NCBI RefSeq assembly: GCF_963576545.1
Contig: NW_026870491.1
Span: forward strand, 62,001-126,000
Source: Limanda limanda
Lineage: Eukaryota > Chordata > Actinopteri > Pleuronectiformes > Pleuronectidae
Direction: 5' to 3'
Length of the DNA: 64,000 bases
Shown: piece by piece, positions 23,173 to 36,800 of the stretch
Numbering within the stretch: the first letter of the stretch is position 1
Layout of the letters: each line of letters begins with the position of its first letter
Translations under genes and position numbers: made by a program
The notes under the pieces: generated by a model
Seen by the model: only the letters and a program-made list of their open reading frames with translations
The model's database searches: none
What the model was told of the DNA's origin: nothing

Positions 23173-26100
23173 GATATTCTTGAATAACTTTTTTTGTGAA
23201 GGTCGGAGAGACTTGCAAGTAGGCTTTACCCCCACTAAATGGGGTAGCGCGCATCGATCAGTACCATCCTTGAGCTTCTCCGACTTTCGGAAGGGTTAGG
23301 GTTAGGGTTAGGGATGAAAGCACATAGGAGAAAGAGATATTCTTGAATAACTTTTTTTGTGAAGGTCGGAGAGACTTGCAAGTAGGCTCTACCCCCACTA
23401 AATGGGGTAGTGCGCATCGATCGGTACCATCCTTGAGCTTCTCCGACTTTCGGAAGGGTTAGGGTTAGGGTTAGGGATGAAAGCACATAGGAGAAAGAGA
23501 TATTCTTGAATAACTTTTTTTGTGAAGGTCGGAGAGACTTGCAAGTAGGCTCTACCCCCACTAAATGGGGTAGCGCGCATCGATCGGTACCATCCTTGAG
23601 CTTCTCCGACTTTCGGTAGGGTTAGGGTTAGGGTTAGGGATGAAAGCACATAGGAGAAAGAGATATTCTTGAATAACTTTTTTTGTGAAGGTCGGAGAGA
23701 CTTGGAAAGTGGTTGCATCTGGACTAATTTGGGTCCTGCGGATCGATTGGTACCATCCCCGAGCTTGTACGACCTTCGGAAGAGGTCGACCGACGAAATT
23801 CCCCCAAATCTGAGGAGATATTCTTGAATAACTTTTTTTGTGAAGGTCGGAGAGACTTGCAAGTAGGCTCTACCCCCACTAAATGGGGTTGCGCGCATCG
23901 ATCGGTACCATCCTTGAGCTTCTCCGACTTTCGGAAGGGTTAGGGTTAGGGTTAGGGATGAAAGCACATAGGAGAAAGAGATATTCTTGAATAACTTTTT
24001 TTGTGAAGGTCGGAGAGACTTGCAAGTAGGCTCTACCCCCACTAAATGGGGTAGCGCGCATCGATCGGTACCATCCTTGAGCTTCTCCGACTTTCGGAAG
24101 GGTTAGGGTTAGGGTTAGGGATGAAAGCACATAGGAGAAAGAGATATTCTTGAATAACTTTTTTTGTGAAGGTCGGAGAGACTTGGAAAGTGGTTGCATC
24201 TGGACTAATTTGGGTCCTGCAGATCGATTGGTACCATCCCCGAGCTTGTACGACCTTCGGAAGAGGTCGACCGACGAAATTCCCCCAAATCTGAGGAGAT
24301 ATTCTTGAATAACTTTTTTTGTGAAGGTCGGAGAGACTTGCAAGTAGGCTCTACCCCCACTAAATGGGGTTGCGCGCATCGATCGGTACCATCCTTGAGC
24401 TTCTCCGACTTTCGGAAGGGTTAGGGTTAGGGTTAGGGATGAAAGCACATAGGAGAAAGAGATATTCTTGAATAACTTTTTTTGTGAAGGTCGGAGAGAC
24501 TTGCAAGTAGGCTCTACCCCCACTAAATGGGGTAGCGCGCATCGATCGGTACCATCTTTGAGCTTCTCCGACTTTCGGAAGGGTTAGGGTTAGGGTTAGG
24601 GATGAAAGCACATAGGAGAAAGAGATATACTTGAATAACTTTTTTTGTGAAGGTCGGAGAGACTTGGAAAGTGGTTGCATCTGGACTAATTTGGGTCCTG
24701 CGGATCGATTGGTACCATCCCCGAGCTTGTACGACCTTTGGAAGAGGTCGACCGACGAAATTCCCCAAAATCTGAGGAGATATTCTTGAATAACTTTTTT
24801 TGTGAAGGTCGGAGAGACTTGCAAGTAGGCTCTACCCCCACTAAATGGGGTAGCGCGCATCGATCGGTACCATCCTTGAGCTTTTCCGACTTTCGGAAGG
24901 GTTAGGGTTAGGGTTAGGGATGAAAGCACATAGGAGAAAGAGATATTCTTGAATAACTTTTTTTGTGAAGGTCGGAGAGACTTGCAAGTAGGCTCTACCC
25001 CCACTAAATGGGGTAGCGCGCATCGATCGGTACCATCCTTGAGCTTCTCCGACTTTCGGAAGGGTTAGGGTTAGGGTTAGGGATGAAAGCACATAGGAGA
25101 AAGAGATATTCTTGAATAACTTTTTTTGTGAAGGTCGGAGAGACTTGCAAGTAGGCTCTACCCCCACTAAATGGGGTAGCGCGCATCGATCGGTACCATC
25201 CTTGAGCTTCTCCGACTTTCGGAAGGGTTAGGGTTAGGGTTAGGGATGAAAGCACATAGGAGAAAGAGATATTCTTGAATAACTTTTTTTGTGAAGGTCG
25301 GAGAGACTTGCAAGTAGGCTCTACCCCCACTAAATGGGGTAGTGCGCATCGATCGGTACCATCCTTGAGCTTCTCCGACTTTCGGAAGGGTTAGGGTTAG
25401 GGTTAGGGATGAAAGCACATAGGAGAAAGAGATATTCTTGAATAACTTTTTTTGTGAAGGTCGGAGAGACTTGGAAAGTGGTTGCATCTGGACTAATTTG
25501 GGTCCTGCGGATCGATTGGTACCATCCCCGAGCTTGTACGACCTTCGGAAGAGGTCGACCGACGAAATTCCCCCAAATCTGAGGAGATATTCTTGAATAA
25601 CTTTTTTTGTGAAGGTCGGAGAGACTTGCAAGTAGGCTCTACCCCCACTAAATGGGGTAGCGCGCATCGATCGGTACCATCCTTGAGCTTCTCCGACTTT
25701 CGGAAGGGTTAGGGTTAGGGTTAGGGATGAAAGCACATAGGAGAAAGAGATATTCTTGAATAACTTTTTTTGTGAAGGTCGGAGAGACTTGCAAGTAGGC
25801 TCTACCCCCACTAAATGGGGTAGCGCGCATCGATCGGTACCATCCTTGAGCTTCTCCGACTTTCGGAAGGGTTAGGGTTAGGGTTAGGGATGAAAGCACA
25901 TAGGAGAAAGAGATATTCTTGAATAACTTTTTTTGTGAAGGTCGGAGAGACTTGGAAAGTGGTTGCATCTGGACTAATTTGGGTCCTGCGGATCGATTGG
26001 TACCATCCCCGAGCTTGTACGACCTTAGGAAGAGGTCGACCGACGAAATTCCCCCAAATCTGAGGAGATATTCTTGAATAACTTTTTTTGTGAAGGTCGG

Positions 26101-26186
26101 AGAGACTTGCAAGTAGGCTCTACCCCCACTAAATGGGGTAGCGCGCATCGATCGGTACCATCCTTGAGCTTCTCCGACTTTCGGAA

Positions 26187-26201
26187 GGGTTAGGGTTAGG
26201 G
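26187..26201 (+). other. Telomeric tract with one hexamer lost, core copy 2 only
   Basis: The matching A in core copy 3 (near 38,660) keeps three hexamers, so this loss is younger than the copy 2 / copy 3 split, or the hexamer was regained in copy 3. It accounts for the 12,470 to 12,476 shift change. Confidence 0.92.
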
Positions 26202-26661
26202 ATGAAAGCACATAGGAGAAAGAGATATTCTTGAATAACTTTTTTTGTGAAGGTCGGAAAGACTTGCAAGTAGGCTCTACCCCCACTAAATGGGGTAGCG
26301 CGCATCGATCGGTACCATCCTTGAGCTTCTCCGACTTTCGGAAGGGTTAGGGTTAGGGTTAGGGATGAAAGCACATAGGAGAAAGAGATATTCTTGAATA
26401 ACTTTTTTTGTGAAGGTCGGAGAGACTTGAAAAGTGGTTGCATCTGGACTAATTTGGGTCCTGCAGATCGATTGGTACCATCCCCGAGCTTGTACGACCT
26501 TCGGAAGAGGTCGACCGACGAAATTCCCCCAAATCTGAGGAGATATTCTTGAATAACTTTTTTTGTGAAGGTCGGAGAGACTTGCAAGTAGGCTCTACCC
26601 CCACTAAATGGGGTTGCGCGCATCGATCGGTACCATCCTTGAGCTTCTCCGACTTTCGGAA

Positions 26662-26676
26662 GGGTTAGGGTTAGGG
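26662..26676 (+). other. Telomeric tract with one hexamer lost, shared with core copy 3
   Basis: Two TTAGGG hexamers follow GGG. Adding the 12,476-bp shift gives 39,138, where the same loss is found, so it predates that duplication. Confidence 0.92.
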
Positions 26677-27342
26677 ATGAAAGCACATAGGAGAAAGAGA
26701 TATTCTTGAATAACTTTTTTTGTGAAGGTCGGAGAGACTTGGAAAGTGGTTGCATCTGGACTAATTTGGGTCCTGCGGATCGATTGGTACCATCCCCGAG
26801 CTTGTACGACCTTCGGAAGAGGTCGACCGACGAAATTCCCCCAAATCTGAGGAGATATTCTTGAATAACTTTTTTTTTGAAGGTCGGAGAGACTTGCAAG
26901 TAGGCTCTACCCCCACTAAATGGGGTTGCGCGCATCGATCGGTACCATCCTTGAGCTTCTCCGACTTTCGGAAGGGTTAGGGTTAGGGTTAGGGATGAAA
27001 GCACATAGGAGAAAGAGATATTCTTGAATAACTTTTTTTGTGAAGGTCGGAGAGACTTGCAAGTAGGCTCTACCCCCACTAAATGGGGTAGCGCGCATCG
27101 ATCGGTACCATCCTTGAGCTTCTCCGACTTTCGGAAGGGTTAGGGTTAGGGTTAGGGATGAAAGCACATAGGAGAAAGAGATATTCTTGAATAACTTTTT
27201 TTTTGAAGGTCGGAGAGACTTGCAAGTAGGATCTACCCCCACTAAATGGGGTTGCGCGCATCGATCGGTACCATCCTTGAGCTTCTCCGACTTTCGGAAG
27301 GGTTAGGGTTAGGGTTAGGGATGAAAGCACATAGGAGAAAGA

Positions 27343-30300
27343 GATATTCTTGAATAACTTTTTTTGTGAAGGTCGGAGAGACTTGCAAGTAGGCTCTACC
27401 CCCACTAAATGGGGTAGCGCGCATCGATCGGTACCATCCTTGAGCTTCTCCGACTTTCGGAAGGGTTAGGGTTAGGGTTAGGGATGAAAGCACATAGGAG
27501 AAAGAGATATTCTTGAATAACTTTTTTTGTGAAGGTCGGAGAGACTTGAAAAGTGGTTGCATCTGGACTAATTTGGGTCCTGCAGATCGATTGGTACCAT
27601 CCCCGAGCTTGTACGACCTTCGGAAGAGGTCGACCGACGAAATTCCCCCAAATCTGAGGAGATATTCTTGAATAACTTTTTTTGTGAAGGTCGGAGAGAC
27701 TTGCAAGTAGGCTCTACCCCCACTAAATGGGGTTGCGCGCATCGATCGGTACCATCCTTGAGCTTCTCCGACTTTCGGAAGGGTTAGGGTTAGGGTTAGG
27801 GATGAAAGCACATAGGAGAAAGAGATATTCTTGAATAACTTTTTTTGTGAAGGTCGGAGAGACTTGGAAAGTGGTTGCATCTGGACTAATTTGGGTCCTG
27901 CGGATCGATTGGTACCATCCCCGAGCTTGTACGACCTTCGGAAGAGGTCGACCGACGAAATTCCCCCAAATCTGAGGAGATATTCTTGAATAACTTTTTT
28001 TGTGAAGGTCGGAGAGACTTGCAAGTAGGCTCTACCCCCACTAAATGGGGTTGCGCGCATCGATCGGTACCATCCTTGAGCTTCTCCGACTTTCGGAAGG
28101 GTTAGGGTTAGGGTTAGGGATGAAAGCACATAGGAGAAAGAGATATTCTTGAATAACTTTTTTTGTGAAGGTCGGAGAGACTTGGAAAGTGGTTGCATCT
28201 GGACTAATTTGGGTCCTGCGGATCGATTGGTACCATCCCCGAGCTTGTACGACCTTCGGAAGAGGTCGACCGACGAAATTCCCCCAAATCTGAGGAGATA
28301 TTCTTGAATAACTTTTTTTTTGAAGGTCGGAGAGACTTGCAAGTAGGCTCTACCCCCACTAAATGGGGTTGCGCACATCGATCGGTACCATCCTTGAGCT
28401 TCTCCGACTTTCGGAAGGGTTAGGGTTAGGGTTAGGGATGAAAGCACATAGGAGAAAGAGATATTCTTGAATAACTTTTTTTGTGAAGGTCGGAGAGACT
28501 TGGAAAGTGGTTGCATCTGGACTAATTTGGGTCCTGCGGATCGATTGGTACCATCCCCGAGCTTGTACGACCTTCGGAAGAGGTCGACCGACGAAATTCC
28601 CCCAAATCTGAGGAGATATTCTTGAATAACTTTTTTTTTGAAGGTCGGAGAGACTTGCAAGTAGGCTCTACCCCCACTAAATGGGGTTGCGCGCATCGAT
28701 CGGTACCATCCTTGAGCTTCTCCGACTTTCGGAAGGGTTAGGGTTAGGGTTAGGGATGAAAGCACATAGGAGAAAGAGATATTCTTGAATAACTTTTTTT
28801 GTGAAGGTCGGAGAGACTTGCAAGTAGGCTCTACCCCCACTAAATGGGGTAGCGCGCATCGATCGGTACCATCCTTGAGCTTCTCCGACTTTCGGAAGGG
28901 TTAGGGTTAGGGTTAGGGATGAAAGCACATAGGAGAAAGAGATATTCTTGAATAACTTTTTTTGTGAAGGTCGGAGAGACTTGGAAAGTGGTTGCATCTG
29001 GACTAATTTGGGTCCTGCGGATCGATTGGTACCATCCCCGAGCTTGTACGACCTTCGGAAGAGGTCGACCGACGAAATTCCCCCAAATCTGAGGAGATAT
29101 TCTTGAATAACTTTTTTTGTGAAGGTCGGAGAGACTTGCAAGTAGGCTCTACCCCCACTAAATGGGGTAGCGCGCATCGATCGGTACCATCCTTGAGCTT
29201 CTCCGACTTTCGGAAGGGTTAGGGTTAGGGTTAGGGATGAAAGCACATAGGAGAAAGAGATATTCTTGAATAACTTTTTTTGTGAAGGTCGGAGAGACTT
29301 GGAAAGTGGTTGCATCTGGACTAATTTGGGTCCTGCGGATCGATTGGTACCATCCCCGAGCTTGTACGACCTTCGGAAGAGGTCGACCGACGAAATTCCC
29401 CCAAATCTGAGGAGATATTCTTGAATAACTTTTTTTGTGAAGGTCGGAGAGACTTGCAAGTAGGCTCTACCCCCACTAAATGGGGTTGCGCGCATCGATC
29501 GGTACCATCCTTGAGCTTCTCCGACTTTCGGAAGGGTTAGGGTTAGGGTTAGGGATGAAAGCACATAGGAGAAAGAGATATTCTTGAATAACTTTTTTTG
29601 TGAAGGTCGGAGAGACTTGGAAAGTGGTTGCATCTGGACTAATTTGGGTCCTGCGGATCGATTGGTACCATCCCCGAGCTTGTACGACCTTCGGAAGAGG
29701 TCGACCGACGAAATTCCCCCAAATCTGAGGAGATATTCTTGAATAACTTTTTTTTTGAAGGTCGGAGAGACTTGCAAGTAGGCTCTACCCCCACTAAATG
29801 GGGTTGCGCACATCGATCGGTACCATCCTTGAGCTTCTCCGACTTTCGGAAGGGTTAGGGTTAGGGTTAGGGATGAAAGCACATAGGAGAAAGAGATATT
29901 CTTGAATAACTTTTTTTGTGAAGGTCGGAGAGACTTGGAAAGTGGTTGCATCTGGACTAATTTGGGTCCTGCGGATCGATTGGTACCATCCCCGAGCTTG
30001 TACGACCTTCGGAAGAGGTCGACCGACGAAATTCCCCCAAATCTGAGGAGATATTCTTGAATAACTTTTTTTTTGAAGGTCGGAGAGACTTGCAAGTAGG
30101 CTCTACCCCCACTAAATGGGGTTGCGCGCATCGATCGGTACCATCCTTGAGCTTCTCCGACTTTCGGAAGGGTTAGGGTTAGGGTTAGGGATGAAAGCAC
30201 ATAGGAGAAAGAGATATTCTTGAATAACTTTTTTTGTGAAGGTCGGAGAGACTTGCAAGTAGGCTCTACCCCCACTAAATGGGGTAGCGCGCATCCATCG

Positions 30301-31647
30301 GTACCATCTTTGAGCTTCTCCGACTTTCGGAAGGGTTAGGGTTAGGGTTAGGGATGAAAGCACATAGGAGAAAGAGATATTCTTGAATAACTTTTTTTGT
30401 GAAGGTCGGAGAGACTTGGAAAGTGGTTGCATCTGGACTAATTTGGGTCCTGCGGATCGATTGGTACCATCCCCGAGCTTGTACGACCTTCGGAAGAGGT
30501 CGACCGACGAAATTCCCCCAAATCTGAGGAGATATTCTTGAATAACTTTTTTTGTGAAGGTCGGAGAGACTTGCAAGTAGGCTCTACCCCCACTAAATGG
30601 GGTTGCGCGCATCGATCGGTACCATCCTTGAGCTTCTCCGACTTTCGGAAGGGTTAGGGTTAGGGTTAGGGATGAAAGCACATAGGAGAAAGAGATATTC
30701 TTGAATAACTTTTTTTGTGAAGGTCGGAGAGACTTGGAAAGTGGTTGCATCTGGACTAATTTGGGTCCTGCGGATCGATTGGTACCATCCCCGAGCTTGT
30801 ACGACCTTCGGAAGAGGTCGACCGACGAAATTCCCCCAAATCTGAGGAGATATTCTTGAATAACTTTTTTTGTGAAGGTCGGAGAGACTTGCAAGTAGGC
30901 TCTACCCCCACTAAATGGGGTTGCGCGCATCGATCGGTACCATCCTTGAGCTTCTCCGACTTTCGGAAGGGTTAGGGTTAGGGTTAGGGATGAAAGCACA
31001 TAGGAGAAAGAGATATTCTTGAATAACTTTTTTTGTGAAGGTCGGAGAGACTTGGAAAGTGGTTGCATCTGGACTAATTTGGGTCCTGCGGATCGATTGG
31101 TACCATCCCCGAGCTTGTACGACCTTCGGAAGAGGTCGACCGACGAAATTCCCCCAAATCTGAGGAGATATTCTTGAATAACTTTTTTTTTGAAGGTCGG
31201 AGAGACTTGCAAGTAGGCTCTACCCCCACTAAATGGGGTTGCGCACATCGATCGGTACCATCCTTGAGCTTCTCCGACTTTCGGAAGGGTTAGGGTTAGG
31301 GTTAGGGATGAAAGCACATAGGAGAAAGAGATATTCTTGAATAACTTTTTTTGTGAAGGTCGGAGAGACTTGGAAAGTGGTTGCATCTGGACTAATTTGG
31401 GTCCTGCGGATCGATTGGTACCATCCCCGAGCTTGTACGACCTTCGGAAGAGGTCGACCGACGAAATTCCCCCAAATCTGAGGAGATATTCTTGAATAAC
31501 TTTTTTTTTGAAGGTCGGAGAGACTTGCAAGTAGGCTCTACCCCCACTAAATGGGGTTGCGCGCATCGATCGGTACCATCCTTGAGCTTCTCCGACTTTC
31601 GGAAGGGTTAGGGTTAGGGTTAGGGATGAAAGCACATAGGAGAAAGA
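27343..31647 (+). repeat. Three n = 4 phrases (1,435-bp higher-order repeat)
   Basis: Fifteen A and twelve B. All three phrases start with a TAGCG A and end with T9-GCAC A, B, T9 A. They differ inside: the first begins with a GAAAAG/CTGCAG B, the second has a second TAGCG A, and the third starts with ATCCATCGG and CATCTTTGAG. The phrases therefore share a length but are not simple recent triplicates. Confidence 0.87.
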
Positions 31648-33881
31648 GATATTCTTGAATAACTTTTTTTGTGAAGGTCGGAGAGACTTGCAAGTAGGCT
31701 CTACCCCCACTAAATGGGGTAGCGCGCATCCATCGGTACCATCCTTGAGCTTCTCCGACTTTCGGAAGGGTTAGGGTTAGGGTTAGGGATGAAAGCACAT
31801 AGGAGAAAGAGATATTCTTGAATAACTTTTTTTGTGAAGGTCGGAGAGACTTGGAAAGTGGTTGCATCTGGACTAATTTGGGTCCTGCGGATCGATTGGT
31901 ACCATCCCCGAGCTTGTACGACCTTCGGAAGAGGTCGACCGACGAAATTCCCCCAAATCTGAGGAGATATTCTTGAATAACTTTTTTTGTGAAGGTCGGA
32001 GAGACTTGCAAGTAGGCTCTACCCCCACTAAATGGGGTTGCGCGCATCGATCGGTACCATCCTTGAGCTTCTCCGACTTTCGGAAGGGTTAGGGTTAGGG
32101 TTAGGGATGAAAGCACATAGGAGAAAGAGATATTCTTGAATAACTTTTTTTGTGAAGGTCGGAGAGACTTGGAAAGTGGTTGCATCTGGACTAATTTGGG
32201 TCCTGCGGATCGATTGGTACCATCCCCGAGCTTGTACGACCTTTGGAAGAGGTCGACCGACGAAATTCCCCCAAATCTGAGGAGATATTCTTGAATAACT
32301 TTTTTTTTGAAGGTCGGAGAGACTTGCAAGTAGGCTCTACCCCCACTAAATGGGGTTGCCCACATCGATCGGTACCATCCTTGAGCTTCTCCGACTTTCG
32401 GAAGGGTTAGGGTTAGGGTTAGGGATGAAAGCACATAGGAGAAAGAGATATTCTTGAATAACTTTTTTTGTGAAGGTCGGAGAGACTTGGAAAGTGGTTG
32501 CATCTGGACTAATTTGGGTCCTGCGGATCGATTGGTACCATCCCCGAGCTTGTACGACCTTCGGAAGAGGTCGACCGACGAAATTCCCCCAAATCTGAGG
32601 AGATATTCTTGAATAACTTTTTTTTTGAAGGTCGGAGAGACTTGCAAGTAGGCTCTACCCCCACTAAATGGGGTTGCGCGCATCGATCGGTACCATCCTT
32701 GAGCTTCTCCGACTTTCGGAAGGGTTAGGGTTAGGGTTAGGGATGAAAGCACATAGGAGAAAGAGATATTCTTGAATAACTTTTTTTGTGAAGGTCGGAG
32801 AGACTTGCAAGTAGGCTCTACCCCCACTAAATGGGGTAGCGCGCATCCATCGGTACCATCCTTGAGCTTCTCCGACTTTCGGAAGGGTTAGGGTTAGGGT
32901 TAGGGATGAAAGCACATAGGAGAAAGAGATATTCTTGAATAACTTTTTTTGTGAAGGTCGGAGAGACTTGGAAAGTGGTTGCATCTGGACTAATTTGGGT
33001 CCTGCGGATCGATTGGTACCATCCCCGAGCTTGTACGACCTTCGGAAGAGGTCGACCGACGAAATTCCCCCAAATCTGAGGAGATATTCTTGAATAACTT
33101 TTTTTGTGAAGGTCGGAGAGACTTGCAAGTAGGCTCTACCCCCACTAAATGGGGTTGCGCGCATCGATCGGTACCATCCTTGAGCTTCTCCGACTTTCGG
33201 AAGGGTTAGGGTTAGGGTTAGGGATGAAAGCACATAGGAGAAAGAGATATTCTTGAATAACTTTTTTTGTGAAGGTCGGAGAGACTTGGAAAGTGGTTGC
33301 ATCTGGACTAATTTGGGTCCTGCGGATCGATTGGTACCATCCCCGAGCTTGTACGACCTTCGGAAGAGGTCGACCGACGAAATTCCCCCAAATCTGAGGA
33401 GATATTCTTGAATAACTTTTTTTTTGAAGGTCGGAGAGACTTGCAAGTAGGCTCTACCCCCACTAAATGGGGTTGCGCACATCGATCGGTACCATCCTTG
33501 AGCTTCTCCGACTTTCGGAAGGGTTAGGGTTAGGGTTAGGGATGAAAGCACATAGGAGAAAGAGATATTCTTGAATAACTTTTTTTGTGAAGGTCGGAGA
33601 GACTTGGAAAGTGGTTGCATCTGGACTAATTTGGGTCCTGCGGATCGATTGGTACCATCCCCGAGCTTGTACGACCTTCGGAAGAGGTCGACCGACGAAA
33701 TTCCCCCAAATCTGAGGAGATATTCTTGAATAACTTTTTTTTTGAAGGTCGGAGAGACTTGCAAGTAGGCTCTACCCCCACTAAATGGGGTTGCGCGCAT
33801 CGATCGGTACCATCCTTGAGCTTCTCCGACTTTCGGAAGGGTTAGGGTTAGGGTTAGGGATGAAAGCACATAGGAGAAAGA
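31648..33881 (+). repeat. Two n = 3 phrases (1,117 bp each)
   Basis: Eight A and six B of the same type as 14,072-18,533. Two private changes mark the first phrase: CTTTGGAAG in a B near 32,243 and GCCCACATCG in an A near 32,359. It leads directly into core copy 3. Confidence 0.87.
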
Positions 33882-36800
33882 GATATTCTTGAATAACTTT
33901 TTTTGTGAAGGTCGGAGAGACTTGCAAGTAGGCTCTACCCCCACTAAATGGGGTAGCGCGCATCCATCGGTACCATCCTTGAGCTTCTCCGACTTTCGGA
34001 AGGGTTAGGGTTAGGGTTAGGGATGAAAGCACATAGGAGAAAGAGATATTCTTGAATAACTTTTTTTGTGAAGGTCGGAGAGACTTGGAAAGTGGTTGCA
34101 TCTGGACTAATTTGGGTCCTGCGGATCGATTGGTACCATCCCCGAGCTTGTACGACCTTCGGAAGAGGTCGACCGACGAAATTCCCCCAAATCTGAGGAG
34201 ATATTCTTGAATAACTTTTTTTGTGAAGGTCGGAGAGACTTGCAAGTAGGCTCTACCCCCACTAAATGGGGTTGCGCGCATCGATCGGTACCATCCTTGA
34301 GCTTCTCCGACTTTCGGAAGGGTTAGGGTTAGGGTTAGGGATGAAAGCACATAGGAGAAAGAGATATTCTTGAATAACTTTTTTTGTGAAGGTCGGAGAG
34401 ACTTGGAAAGTGGTTGCATCTGGACTAATTTGGGTCCTGCGGATCGATTGGTACCATCCCCGAGCTTGTACGACCTTTGGAAGAGGTCGACCGACGAAAT
34501 TCCCCCAAATCTGAGGAGATATTCTTGAATAACTTTTTTTTTGAAGGTCGGAGAGACTTGCAAGTAGGCTCTACCCCCACTAAATGGGGTTGCGCGCATC
34601 GATCGGTACCATCCTTGAGCTTCTCCGACTTTCGGAAGGGTTAGGGTTAGGGTTAGGGATGAAAGCACATAGGAGAAAGAGATATTCTTGAATAACTTTT
34701 TTTGTGAAGGTCGGAAAGACTTGCAAGTAGGCTCTACCCCCACTAAATGGGGTAGCGCGCATCGATCGGTACCATCCTTGAGCTTCTCCGACTTTCGGAA
34801 GGGTTAGGGTTAGGGTTAGGGATGAAAGCACATAGGAGAAAGAGATATTCTTGAATAACTTTTTTTGTGAAGGTCGGAGAGACTTGGAAAGTGGTTGCAT
34901 CTGGACTAATTTGGGTCCTGCGGATCGATTGGTACCATCCCCGAGCTTGTACGACCTTCGGAAGAGGTCGACCGACGAAATTCCCCCAAATCTGAGGAGA
35001 TATTCTTGAATAACTTTTTTTGTGAAGGTCGGAGAGACTTGCAAGTAGGCTCTACCCCCACTAAATGGGGTAGCGCGCATCGATCGGTACCATCCTTGAG
35101 CTTCTCCGACTTTCGGAAGGGTTAGGGTTAGGGTTAGGGATGAAAGCACATAGGAGAAAGAGATATTCTTGAATAACTTTTTTTGTGAAGGTCGGAGAGA
35201 CTTGCAAGTAGGCTCTACCCCCACTAAATGGGGTAGCGCGCATCGATCGGTACCATCCTTGAGCTTCTCCGACTTTCGGAAGGGTTAGGGTTAGGGTTAG
35301 GGATGAAAGCACATAGGAGAAAGAGATATTCTTGAATAACTTTTTTTGTGAAGGTCGGAGAGACTTGAAAAGTGGTTGCATCTGGACTAATTTGGGTCCT
35401 GCGGATCGATTGGTACCATCCCCGAGCTTGTACGACCTTCGGAAGAGGTCGACCGACGAAATTCCCCCAAATCTGAGGAGATATTCTTGAATAACTTTTT
35501 TTGTGAAGGTCGGAGAGACTCTCAAGTAGGCTCTACCCCCACTAAATGGGGTTGCGCGCATCGATCGGTACCATCCTTGAGCTTCTCCGAGTTTCGGAAG
35601 GGTTAGGGTTAGGGTTAGGGATGAAAGCACATAGGAGAAAGAGATATTCTTGAATAACTTTTTTTGTGAAGGTCGGAGAGACTTGCAAGTAGGCTCTACC
35701 CCCACTAAATGGGGTAGCGCGCATCGATCGGTACCATCCTTGAGCTTCTCCGACTTTCGGAAGGGTTAGGGTTAGGGTTAGGGATGAAAGCACATAGGAG
35801 AAAGAGATATTCTTGAATAACTTTTTTTGTGAAGGTCGGAGAGACTTGCAAGTAGGCTCTACCCCCACTAAATGGGGTAGTGCGCATCGATCGGTACCAT
35901 CCTTGAGCTTCTCCGACTTTCGGAAGGGTTAGGGTTAGGGTTAGGGATGAAAGCACATAGGAGAAAGAGATATTCTTGAATAACTTTTTTTGTGAAGGTC
36001 GGAGAGACTTGCAAGTAGGCTCTACCCCCACTAAATGGGGTAGCGCACATCGATCGGTACCATCCTTGAGCTTCTCCGACTTTCGGTAGGGTTAGGGTTA
36101 GGGTTAGGGATGAAAGCACATAGGAGAAAGAGATATTCTTGAATAACTTTTTTTGTGAAGGTCGGAGAGACTTGGAAAGTGGTTGCATCTGGACTAATTT
36201 GGGTCCTGCGGATCGATTGGTACCATCCCCGAGCTTGTACGACCTTCGGAAGAGGTCGACCGACGAAATTCCCCCAAATCTGAGGAGATATTCTTGAATA
36301 ACTTTTTTTGTGAAGGTCGGAGAGACTTGCAAGTAGGCTCTACCCCCACTAAATGGGGTTGCGCGCATCGATCGGTACCATCCTTGAGCTTCTCCGACTT
36401 TCGGAAGGGTTAGGGTTAGGGTTAGGGATGAAAGCACATAGGAGAAAGAGATATTCTTGAATAACTTTTTTTGTGAAGGTCGGAGAGACTTGCAAGTAGG
36501 CTCTACCCCCACTAAATGGGGTAGCGCGCATCGATCGGTACCATCCTTGAGCTTCTCCGACTTTCGGAAGGGTTAGGGTTAGGGTTAGGGATGAAAGCAC
36601 ATAGGAGAAAGAGATATTCTTGAATAACTTTTTTTGTGAAGGTCGGAGAGACTTGGAAAGTGGTTGCATCTGGACTAATTTGGGTCCTGCAGATCGATTG
36701 GTACCATCCCCGAGCTTGTACGACCTTCGGAAGAGGTCGACCGACGAAATTCCCCCAAATCTGAGGAGATATTCTTGAATAACTTTTTTTGTGAAGGTCG

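Larger units (their letters stand above)
15355..25342 (+). repeat. Segmental duplication, copy 2 (15,354-bp shift)
   Basis: This is the second copy of 1-9,988. It lies immediately after a 1,117-bp phrase unit that is itself repeated, so the exchange probably happened between misaligned phrases. Shared private variants, such as the loss of one hexamer at 17,543-17,557 and the ATATAC at 24,629, show that the copying is younger than those mutations. Past 25,343 the two copies differ in the number of A units before the next B. Confidence 0.9.
23173..27342 (+). repeat. A-rich core block, copy 2
   Basis: Nineteen A and seven B. The left part matches copy 1. After 25,343 it continues with phrases n = 1, 1, 2, 0, 0 that copy 1 lacks but copy 3 has. 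Two A units here have lost one hexamer (26,187-26,201 and 26,662-26,676). CCTTAGGAAG in a B near 26,029 and GGATCTACCCC near 27,231 are private or near-private variants. Confidence 0.87.

Noticed and set aside
1..25342. Exact artificial duplication as the sole explanation of the 15,354-bp repeat
   Set aside because: An assembly error cannot be excluded, but cores 3 and 4 show graded divergence of the same layout, which is what real successive duplications would leave.
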